Assembly (NCBI RefSeq): GCF_003343245.1
Contig: NZ_CP024901.1
Span: 2,294,001 to 2,358,000 of the forward strand
Reading direction: 5' to 3'
Length of the DNA stretch: 64,000 bases
Origin: Photorhabdus laumondii subsp. laumondii
GTDB lineage: Bacteria; Pseudomonadota; Gammaproteobacteria; Enterobacterales; Enterobacteriaceae
Shown here: one piece after another, positions 57,662 through 64,000 of the stretch
Layout of the letters: every line of letters begins with the position of its first letter
Numbering within the stretch: position 1 is the stretch's first letter
The notes under the pieces: model-generated
Databases searched by the model: none
What the model saw: only the letters and a program-made list of their open reading frames with translations
What the model was told of the DNA's origin: nothing
Program-made: the position numbers and the translations under genes

Positions 57662-57675
57662 TGATAGCGCTATCA
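57662..57675. promoter_or_regulatory. LacI-type operator, distal copy
   Basis: Perfect palindrome TGATAGCGCTATCA. The central GCGC with flanking ATGATA/TATCAT is the half-site layout used by LacI/GntR family proteins. Confidence 0.78.
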
Positions 57676-57696
57676 CAATTATGAGCTACGATCATA

Positions 57697-57708
57697 GATA
57701 GCGCTATC
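57697..57708. promoter_or_regulatory. LacI-type operator, proximal copy
   Basis: Perfect palindrome GATAGCGCTATC, continuing into ATTTG. Its centre is 34 bp from that of the other copy, about three helical turns, compatible with repressor tetramer or looping binding. It lies 66 bp before the PTS operon. Confidence 0.78.
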
Positions 57709-57773
57709 ATTTGTGACTAATATCACTAGCAGAAGACAGGTAGAGCGGAGTGAGATTTTAATTAGGGGGATCG

Positions 57774-58217
57774 ATGCTAAAGACGTTACTCACCCAAGAT
57801 GTGATCCAAGTGATACCGGATGTTAAAAATTGGCGCGAAGCGATCGCGATTGCTTGTCAGCCTTTGGTGGAAAATGGTGCTATTTCTGCTTGTTATATTG
57901 ATGCTATTTATCATTCGCATGAGGTAATTGGTCCCTATTATGTTGTTGGGCCGGGAATGGCTATGCCACATGCCAGACCGGAACAAGGGGTCAATAAATT
58001 AGCTTTAGCATTAACTGTGATTAGCAAAGGAGTGGAGTTTGGTTCTGAGGAAAATGATCCGATCAAATTGTTGATTGTTTTAGCAGCAACTGACAGCAAT
58101 AGTCATATTGAAGTGATCGCTCAGCTCGCTGAGTTGTTTGATAATCAACAGGATGTCGCATTGCTGATGAGTGCCAAAAGTAAAGAAGAGATTCTTGCCG
58201 TGATTAGCCAGTATTAA
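57774..58217 (+). CDS. PTS EIIA component, ascorbate/galactitol type
   Basis: 147 residues. EIIA-2 family. Seen: the phosphorylated His66 in VVGPGMAMPHARPE, and GVEFGSEENDPIKLLIVLAA, conserved in UlaC-like IIA. It takes phosphate from HPr and gives it to the IIB protein encoded next. First gene of a three-gene PTS operon. The substrate is not certain: no catabolic enzymes are in the window. Confidence 0.9.
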   Translation: MLKTLLTQDVIQVIPDVKNWREAIAIACQPLVENGAISACYIDAIYHSHEVIGPYYVVGPGMAMPHARPEQGVNKLALALTVISKGVEFGSEENDPIKLLIVLAATDSNSHIEVIAQLAELFDNQQDVALLMSAKSKEEILAVISQY

Positions 58218-58246
58218 GTCGCTATTTTTTGCTATGGGGAAACAGT

Positions 58247-58534
58247 ATGAAAATTACCGTCGTTTGCGGACATGGGTTAGGTACCAGTTTGATGATGGAA
58301 ATGAGCATCAAAAATATTCTGAAAGAGATGGGAGTAGAGGCCAGTGTTGATCACATCGATTTGGGATCAGCAAAAGCAACTCAAAGCGATATTTTTGTCG
58401 GTACTAAAGATATTGCAGAACAACTGGTTATTCAGGCAGTCGATGGCAAAATTGTTGCGCTGGACAATATGGTGGATAAATCGGCAATGAAAGTACGTCT
58501 GTCCGTGGCATTAGTTGAACTTGGTGCACTGTAA
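58247..58534 (+). CDS. PTS EIIB component, UlaB-like
   Basis: 95 residues from the ATG at 58247 with GGGGAA upstream; the frame opens six codons earlier. Seen: VVCGHGLGTSLMMEM with the phosphocysteine Cys7 at the start of the P-loop. It transfers phosphate to sugar bound in IIC. 29 bp after the IIA gene. Confidence 0.92.
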   Translation: MKITVVCGHGLGTSLMMEMSIKNILKEMGVEASVDHIDLGSAKATQSDIFVGTKDIAEQLVIQAVDGKIVALDNMVDKSAMKVRLSVALVELGAL

Positions 58535-58547
58535 CCGGGAGGTTGTC

Positions 58548-59804
58548 ATGGAATTTTTTCATTTTCTGATGAGTGATGTCCTGTCAGAACCTGCGATTTT
58601 GGTGGGGTTTATCGCGCTTGTTGGTTTGATCGTGCAAAGGAAACCGGTGACTGAATGTATCAAAGGTACCATAAAAACCATTATGGGGTTTTTGATCTTG
58701 GGGGCGGGGGCTGGGTTAGTCGTCTCGTCACTGGGGGGTTTTGCTGAAATTTTCCAACACGCTTTTGGTATTCAGGGAGTCGTACCAAACAACGAAGCAA
58801 TTGTTTCTATTGCGCAAAAGAGTTTTGGTAAAGAAATGGCAATGATCATGTTCTTTGCTATGGTGATTAATATCCTGATTGCACGTTTTACCCCGTGGAA
58901 ATTTATCTTTCTGACCGGGCACCACACATTATTTATGTCCATGATGGTCGCGGTGATTCTGGCAACCGCCGGGATCAAGGGTTCGATGCTAGTGGCTATT
59001 GGTTCTGTGGTTGTTGGCGTTGCGATGGTTTTTTTCCCGGCGATTGCCCATCCATATATGAAGAAAGTGACAGGTTCTGACGACGTTGCGATTGGGCATT
59101 TTTCCTCGCTTTCCTATGTGCTCTCTGGCTTTATTGGCAGCAAACTAGGCAATAAGGCTCACTCAACTGAAGAGATGAATGTTCCGAAAAGTTTGCTGTT
59201 TCTGCGTGATACACCGGTTGCTATCTCTTTTACGATGGCGATTATTTTCATGATCAGTTGCTTATTCGCTGGCGGTGATTTTGTGAGAGAAGTCAGTGGT
59301 GGGAAAAATGGATTTATGTTCTCGCTAATGCAATCTATTACCTTTGCCGCAGGTGTATACATTATTCTGCAAGGTGTGAGAATGGTCATTGCAGAAATCG
59401 TTCCCGCGTTTAAAGGAATTTCTGACAAACTGGTCCCAAATGCTAAACCTGCATTAGATTGCCCGGTTGTCTTTCCTTACGCACCTAATGCAGTATTGGT
59501 AGGATTCTTGAGCAGTTTTGTGGCGGGCGTTATCGGTATGTTTGTACTGTATGCACTCGGTATGACGGTCATTATTCCCGGCGTTGTGCCGCACTTTTTT
59601 GTTGGTGCGGCGGCCGGGGTTTTTGGTAATGCGACAGGGGGGCGTAGAGGCGCTATTCTCGGGGCTTTTGCTCAGGGCTTTCTGATCACCTTCTTACCCG
59701 TATTTCTGTTACCCGTTTTGGGGGATATCGGGATTGCTAACACGACATTCAGTGATGCTGACTTTGGCGCATTGGGAATTCTGTTAGGTATTATTGTTCG
59801 TTGA
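58548..59804 (+). CDS. PTS EIIC component, UlaA (SgaT) ascorbate-type permease
   Basis: 418 residues from the ATG at 58548 with GGGAGG upstream; a start eleven codons earlier is inside the IIB gene. Membrane channel of the EIIC-UlaA/SgaT family. Seen: MSDVLSEPAILVGFIALVGLIVQRKP, FKFIFLTGHHTLFMS-like KFIFLTGHHTLFMSMM, and HFFVGAAAGVFGNATGGRRGAILGAF. The classical substrate is L-ascorbate, but the LacI-type repressor suggests it may be a different sugar acid or polyol. Confidence 0.92.
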   Translation: MEFFHFLMSDVLSEPAILVGFIALVGLIVQRKPVTECIKGTIKTIMGFLILGAGAGLVVSSLGGFAEIFQHAFGIQGVVPNNEAIVSIAQKSFGKEMAMIMFFAMVINILIARFTPWKFIFLTGHHTLFMSMMVAVILATAGIKGSMLVAIGSVVVGVAMVFFPAIAHPYMKKVTGSDDVAIGHFSSLSYVLSGFIGSKLGNKAHSTEEMNVPKSLLFLRDTPVAISFTMAIIFMISCLFAGGDFVREVSGGKNGFMFSLMQSITFAAGVYIILQGVRMVIAEIVPAFKGISDKLVPNAKPALDCPVVFPYAPNAVLVGFLSSFVAGVIGMFVLYALGMTVIIPGVVPHFFVGAAAGVFGNATGGRRGAILGAFAQGFLITFLPVFLLPVLGDIGIANTTFSDADFGALGILLGIIVR

Positions 59805-59830
59805 TTGTGGCGTATCTGGATCTTGGAATG

Positions 59831-59857
59831 GAAACAGGGTTATAAGCCCCCTGTTTC
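59831..59857 (+). terminator. Terminator-like hairpin after the PTS operon
   Basis: A perfect 9-bp stem GAAACAGGG / CCCTGTTTC with a 9-nt loop, then TTGG. T-run weak. Confidence 0.65.
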
Positions 59858-60123
59858 TTGGCAAGATGTTGATGTAAACCATTCGACCATGATAAAGCAC
59901 CTGTCAGTGCTCATGGGAATCTCTTGGTTTCATCGTTTTTTATATAAAGTCTTCAACAGAAATAGAAAAGTAAATTTTCAAAAAAATGATTATTTAGTCA
60001 CGTTTTTAGCCCTTTATTTTGATTTATCAAATTGTTATCCGTATATCAGTTAGGGGGAATTTAAGTAAAATTCAGGTTAATTAAACAGGTCAGAGAGAAA
60101 TATGTAATAATGAAATCGATTAT
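59858..60123. other. Gene-free stretch between PTS operon and PAS4-LuxR gene
   Basis: About 265 AT-rich bases, no ERIC or repeat. A plus-strand frame 59805-60053 lacks family resemblance and crosses the hairpin. Confidence 0.4.
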
Positions 60124-60819
60124 TTATAGCAAAATATGGCCTATAGATTGAAGGTATTGGGGGGGAATATAAAGATCATAACTATTCTCTTTGCAAAGTG
60201 TTCTTAACTCAATTGCTGAGCTAACTGATAGTTTCTCATAGATACTTTCGAAATACTTTTCCACAGTACGATATGAAATTTTCATTTCGTCAGCGATATA
60301 TCTATTACTAACGCCACGGCAGAATAAAAAAATGATTATCCATTCCTTCTCTTTTAATATATTGTTAGGTTTTTGAAATCGAATTGATATAGGGATATTG
60401 TTCTCCATATAATGAGATACAGTAAAGTTATGTATTTCTCTTGCGTGAGCAATTATGCCAATACACTGTTTATTTTCATCCATTAACGGATATTTATCAC
60501 AGAAATAGGATGTGGCTTGTTCATTTTTTGCTTGAGGGTAAGTGCTAAGAGATGATATTCGTTGCATACCCTGTAACACCTTATGATCATGCTCCTCAAA
60601 AAGATGAGAGAATTGACTAACTGGCGAAGGTAATTCTTTATCGGTATACCCAATAATATCAATATTTTCAGGTAGCTTATTAGCTTTAATAAACATTTTA
60701 TTCGCATAAATAAAGCGGAACTCCTTATCTTTTACAAACCATGGTTCTGAGCTTTTATCCCACATATTAGTTAATTGAGGAGTAATAAAAGGGGCTTTTT
60801 TACATCCTGATTGACTCAT
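60124..60819 (-). CDS. PAS4-LuxR orphan regulator
   Basis: 231 residues. N-terminal PAS_4 domain, residues about 12-125 (WDKSSEPWFVKDKEFRFIYANKMFIKANKLP, IIGYTDKELPSPVSQFSHLFEEHD), and a C-terminal LuxR HTH, about 163-220 (EKEWIIIFLFCRGVSNRYIADEMKISYRTVEKYFESIYEKL). Such LuxR solos are numerous in Photorhabdus and are thought to sense hormone-like signals of the insect host. No autoinducer synthase is near. It is the only intact member of three adjacent paralogues. Confidence 0.9.
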   Translation of the reverse strand: MSQSGCKKAPFITPQLTNMWDKSSEPWFVKDKEFRFIYANKMFIKANKLPENIDIIGYTDKELPSPVSQFSHLFEEHDHKVLQGMQRISSLSTYPQAKNEQATSYFCDKYPLMDENKQCIGIIAHAREIHNFTVSHYMENNIPISIRFQKPNNILKEKEWIIIFLFCRGVSNRYIADEMKISYRTVEKYFESIYEKLSVSSAIELRTLCKENSYDLYIPPQYLQSIGHILL

Positions 60820-60847
60820 ATTTGACCTTTATAACATTATTACCTTA

Positions 60848-60974
60848 TATACCCGTTATCTTTCAAGTTGCCTCTTTGTTGGCTGTATTCTCTCACCCCG
60901 GTCACATAGTTATCTATGCTCCCGGGGATTCGTTCCCTTGCCGTCGCGATGCATCTCGAAATCCATAGGGTATA
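60848..60974 (-). repeat. ERIC element
   Basis: Full 127-bp copy between the intact and the amber-stopped PAS4-LuxR genes. Confidence 0.93.
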
Positions 60975-60999
60975 AAAAATTTGAATAAATAGACGATAT

Positions 61000-61671
61000 T
61001 TATAAGTAAGACAATAAGAACCTTTTTGGCGCATAGAGATCAAAACTATTTAGTCGGCAATATTCCTCCAGTTGTGAGTCTGAGTTAACTTTCAATTTAT
61101 TATAAATCTTTCTTATATATTCCTCTATGGTTTTATCTGAAATTTTGAGTAATTGACAGATTTGTGTCCTATTGTATTTTTGTAGAAAAAGAAAGACAAC
61201 TTCCCATTCCTGTTCAGTCAAGAGATGAGTCGGCGATTGAAACATAATAGAAGGAGGTAGTTTACTGTGAAATAGCCGAGTCAGTGAATTATCCTGAACT
61301 TTCCAGGCATGGAAAAGAATACCGATGCATTCACCTTTATCATCATCGAGTGGAAATTTTTCTTGGAAATAAGATGATAAAACTTTATCTTGTCCAAATA
61401 CATGTGTCTCTAATGATAAAATACTTTCTCTATTTTTTATTACCTGCAAATCATGTGTAATAAAATCTTTGGCAAATTCATTGCCCCTCTAGGGAATATC
61501 ACTATCATATTTACCTTCATAATCATAGTTGGCATTTATATTTTGGAGTTTAATTAATGCATCATTACCATAGAGGAAACAGGAAGATTTATCTTTTACT
61601 CCCCACGGTTCATTGCTTGCTGCCAATGTGTTGATTATTTGTAACGAGGTAGTTGAGTTTTTTCTAGTCAT
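61000..61671 (-). pseudogene. PAS4-LuxR regulator interrupted by one amber codon
   Basis: The frame runs from the ATG at 61671 for 60 codons, meets TAG at 61489-61491, and stays open in the same frame to 61000. Counting through the stop gives 223 residues, close to the intact paralogue (231) next door. Before the stop: SNEPWGVKDKSSCFLYGNDALIKL; after it: HVFGQDKVLSSYFQEKFPLDDDKGECIGILFHAW and the HTH (LTEQEWEVVFLFLQKYNRTQICQLLKISDKTIEEYI). No other defect is seen, so the loss is recent, a strain-specific nonsense allele, or a sequencing error. The N-terminal part alone lacks the HTH. Confidence 0.88.
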
Positions 61672-61767
61672 ATTTGTGTAATATTTTGATTTAGGAAAAT
61701 ATAATACTTTCTTGTGGCAAAAATTTTTCTGGTGTGTCGCGCGCGATCAACATCGTTAAGGCAACAA

Positions 61768-61894
61768 TATACCCGTCATCTTTCAAGTTGCCTCTTTGTT
61801 GGCTGCACTCGTTCACCCCGGTCACATAGTTTGCTATGCTCCCGGGGATTCACTCCTTTGCCGCCGTGATGCATCTTGAAATCAATAGGGTATA
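61768..61894 (-). repeat. ERIC element truncating a PAS4-LuxR gene
   Basis: Full 127-bp copy. The gene entering from the right (62210) is read into it and ends within it at 61776. Nothing like the missing HTH is found to its left. Confidence 0.94.
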
Positions 61895-62210
61895 TTCTTT
61901 TTGTTTTTGGCCGATGTATTTTTGTAAAACACAGACAGGTTAGAGAAAAATCTTTTGCTTTATTGGTATCAAAGAGAGTATTAATACAACTTCCTGAATC
62001 TTCATATTTTGCAATAGGCAAGGGTAACTCACTTGCTGAAAATTCGATAATATCAGAATTTTCAGATAAGTTGAGTCGTTGGCAAAAAAACGGATTTGCA
62101 TAGATAAATGTTGACCGGCAATGTTTAGTTTCCCAAAGATCATGACTATTTTCCCACATGTAAACTAATTGCGGAGTGATATTATTTTGTTTGTTTTTTA
62201 TATTTAACAT
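61895..62210 (-). pseudogene. PAS4-LuxR regulator, N-terminal PAS fragment cut by ERIC
   Basis: From the ATG at 62210 the frame encodes about 105 residues of a PAS_4 domain (ITPQLVYMWENSHDLWETKHCRSTFIYANPFFCQRLNLSENSDIIEFSASELPLPIAKYED), closely following the paralogue at 60124. It then enters the ERIC and ends with about 39 ERIC-encoded residues at 61776. The LuxR HTH is absent, so it cannot bind DNA as a normal regulator. Decay product of a tandem paralogue array. Confidence 0.85.
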
Positions 62211-62544
62211 GGCAACTCCTTAATGAGTCTTTAAATCATTATCTGAAACGTTTTTTTAATGATTACACTTAAAATAACCTGATTATATAAGAGATTGCAA
62301 TAATTAATTCGTAGAGAAATAAAATTTATCGATTTTTACACATATCTGTTAATTAAATGGCTTATTATTCTATGTAAAAAAATACCTCTATGTAAAAAAA
62401 CATAAGCATTAATATTGTTTAGTTCTGAAATTATTTAAATCGTCTTTATACAGGTTTGATTTAATCCTTAACATCTCTTTTTCTGTTTTTATTTTCCTTT
62501 TCTTTGTCTGTCGAGATCATGTTGTATGGCTTGTACTCAATGAA
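62211..62544. other. AT-rich gene-free stretch
   Basis: About 330 bp upstream of the truncated PAS4-LuxR gene and downstream of the RpiR gene. A and T runs dominate; no frame, hairpin or repeat worth calling. Confidence 0.5.
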
Positions 62545-63324
62545 TTAAGACGTTGCTTGTAATAATAGTAAATCAATGAGCATGATCAGATTAGACTCGA
62601 ATGAAGTTATTTCGTTGATTTCTGCATCGAAATAAATTGCCTCGTCATACAGTGCAAAGTGCACATCAGCCAGTGAAGCTAATGGATTAGCAGATGAGCG
62701 GGTAAATGCAATGACTGTCATACCAACATTATGAGCAATGCGTACTTTATCCAATACTTGTTCTGTCTGGCCGCTGCGAGAGATAGCAATAAAAACTTCA
62801 TATTTCACCGCATTACTTAGGAAAATCTTACGGCTATCTCCTGGGCCGGATTTAAAAGCAGTTTTCCCTAATATTTGCAATTTTTGCGTCAAGTAATCGG
62901 CAAATAGTCTGGAGAAACCGGCACTATAGAGAAAAAAATTCTCTTTCTCACGTAGCAGAGTGCTAAAGCGTGACATTTTTTCTGGTGTAATTAAAGAGAA
63001 AGTTTTACGGTAATTAGTCACGAAGTGTTCAAATGCATCAGGAATTATCTCAGTATGATGGGGCTGAATATTCCCGGAAATAGACGTTCCACTGGACAGT
63101 AATTGTTTACAGTACCAAATAAATTCACTATAGCCACTGAACCCCAGTTTCTGACATAAACGCATAATAGTGGCGGGAGAAATGAACGTAGCTTTTGCCA
63201 GCTCACGTACTGTAATTTGCCCAATTAACAATGGATGCGCGGTTAAATAGGATAATACGCGGTATTCCGCGCGAGTTATTCTTTCGCTGTGCTGTAATAA
63301 GGGTGCTAATCGATTATCCGTCAT
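62545..63324 (-). CDS. RpiR/MurR-family regulator whose start codon lies in an ERIC
   Basis: 259 residues. Seen: N-terminal HTH_6 (ITRAEYRVLSYLTAHPLLIGQITVRELAKATFISPATIMRLCQKLGFSGYSEF) and a SIS phosphosugar-binding domain (FFLYSAGFSRLFADYLTQKLQILGK, VFIAISRSGQTEQVLDKV). It probably controls the adjacent family 4 glycosidase by sensing a phosphosugar. The ATG at 63322-63324 and an AGAGG ribosome site 11 nt upstream both belong to the ERIC at 63313-63445, so the 5' end of the gene may have been replaced. The domain itself looks complete. Confidence 0.9.
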   Translation of the reverse strand: MTDNRLAPLLQHSERITRAEYRVLSYLTAHPLLIGQITVRELAKATFISPATIMRLCQKLGFSGYSEFIWYCKQLLSSGTSISGNIQPHHTEIIPDAFEHFVTNYRKTFSLITPEKMSRFSTLLREKENFFLYSAGFSRLFADYLTQKLQILGKTAFKSGPGDSRKIFLSNAVKYEVFIAISRSGQTEQVLDKVRIAHNVGMTVIAFTRSSANPLASLADVHFALYDEAIYFDAEINEITSFESNLIMLIDLLLLQATS

Positions 63325-63445
63325 CTTTCAAGTTGCCTCTTTGTTGGCTGCACTCGCTCACCCCAGTCACATCGTTATCTATGCTCCCGCTCCCGGGGAT
63401 TCACTCCCTTGCCGCCGCGATGCATCTTGAAACCCATAGGGTATA
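63313..63445 (-). repeat. ERIC element supplying the RpiR start codon
   Basis: 133 bp, with a 6-bp duplication (GCTCCCGCTCCC) in the middle. The end reads CAACTTGAAAGATGACGGAT, whose ATG is the first codon of the RpiR gene. Confidence 0.92.
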
Positions 63446-63580
63446 TGTTCGGCTGTTCGGTAATTGAATTGTGGTGAATTTTCTTAATCTCCTCAAGATA
63501 GTGATTGTCGGATAGTGAGCCGGCTCGCATAAAAATCTGCTTTACTATGTAAGAAAGGCAGATTATAGGTTAAATATGGG

Positions 63581-64000
63581 TTAAATCGCTTCACCTTGGT
63601 GCCAGGCTGGATTTAGCGTAGGCCAATAACCCAGGTTGGCTTCGATCATTTCATCCAGAATCGCTTTGGCTTGTTGCATGGTAGGGACGGTACGATTCAG
63701 TGTGAATGCTTGCAGCACTTTCTCATAGCTACCTTCTAATGCCGCTTCCACTAACAACTGTTCTGAAGCCAGTTGTTGCGCTAGCAGCGCTTGATGGAAC
63801 AGTGGTACGTTCCCTATACATACCGGTTCAGGGCCTTGAGCGGTAATGTAAGCAGGTACTTCCACCATTGCATCATAAGGTAAGTTAGCGATAGCGCCTC
63901 TGTTTTCGGTAATGACCAAATGGCGTTGGCGCAAATCAAAAGCCAGTGAACATGCTACATCAACAATAAAAGCGCCATGTACCCCTACATGGAAAGCGTC
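63581..64000 (-). CDS. Family 4 glycosidase (6-phospho-alpha-glucosidase, GlvA-like), 5' end outside window
   Basis: The frame is open from the window edge through 140 residues to the stop at 63581. It is the C-terminal third of a GH4 enzyme, an NAD- and Mn-dependent hydrolase of phosphorylated disaccharides. Seen: DAFHVGVHGAFIVDVACSLAFDLRQRHLVITENRGAIANLPYDAMVEVPAYITAQGPEPVCIGNVP, characteristic of this family, and the NPAWHQ end. It lies upstream of the RpiR regulator with an ERIC between. The specific substrate (maltose-6-phosphate or related) is inferred. Confidence 0.85.
   Translation of the reverse strand, partial: DAFHVGVHGAFIVDVACSLAFDLRQRHLVITENRGAIANLPYDAMVEVPAYITAQGPEPVCIGNVPLFHQALLAQQLASEQLLVEAALEGSYEKVLQAFTLNRTVPTMQQAKAILDEMIEANLGYWPTLNPAWHQGEAI

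Noticed and set aside
59805..60053. Plus-strand frame of 82 codons after the PTS operon
   Set aside because: It spans a terminator-like hairpin and has no ribosome site or recognisable domain.

Overview
The window looks like chromosomal DNA from an entomopathogenic Photorhabdus-type member of the Morganellaceae. This is inferred from gene content: a XaxAB-type binary cytotoxin, PAS4-LuxR orphan regulators, a Ymt-like phospholipase D, flagellar proteins close to the E. coli set, and fourteen 127-bp ERIC palindromes, a density known from Photorhabdus. No database search was possible, so the species is not fixed.

Layout. 1-4.8 kb: the end of a type VI secretion island (VgrG C-terminus, DUF4123 adaptor, unknown cargo effector, secreted immunity candidate, PAAR tip, and the decayed start of a second cargo gene). 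4.8-6.3 kb: one intact RelE/HTH toxin-antitoxin pair, and one orphan antitoxin whose toxin is cut off after 16 codons by an ERIC. 6.7-9.7 kb: a restriction-modification pair. 10.1-28.6 kb: flagellar genes fliRQPONMLKJIHGF, fliE, fliTSD, fliC, fliA and fliZ, interrupted by a DUF2829 (Tad2-like) gene. 28.6-34.6 kb: proline use (putA, putP) with PutA-type operators between them. 34.7-37.2 kb: a xylulokinase and a polyol dehydrogenase. 37.6-40.7 kb: xaxAB between remnants of an IS982-type and a Tn3-type transposase. 40.8-50.8 kb: wrbA, then the D-serine genes cycA, dsdC, dsdX and dsdA, interrupted by tRNA-Lys(CTT), an orphan tail fibre bracketed by two sister ERICs, and an Ail/OmpX protein. 51-52.7 kb: Ymt-like phospholipase D. 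53-56.4 kb: a ParD-like/RelE pair, then an Old Yellow Enzyme, an NTF2-like protein and an Rrf2 regulator. 56.5-59.8 kb: a LacI-type repressor divergent from an ascorbate-family PTS operon with two operator palindromes. 60.1-62.2 kb: three PAS4-LuxR genes, one intact, one with an amber stop, one cut by an ERIC. 62.5-64 kb: an RpiR regulator whose start codon lies inside an ERIC, and the C-terminus of a family 4 glycosidase.

The flagellar block supplies the export gate, C-ring, rod, cap, filament and late sigma factor. The D-serine set supplies uptake (CycA, DsdX), deamination (DsdA) and control (DsdC). Accessory genes (T6SS cargo, R-M, toxin-antitoxin pairs, XaxAB, tail fibre, PLD) fill the gaps between core blocks. 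ERIC elements do more than sit between genes: they truncate a toxin and a regulator, supply a start codon, split dsdX from dsdA with three tandem copies, and bracket a tail-fibre cassette.
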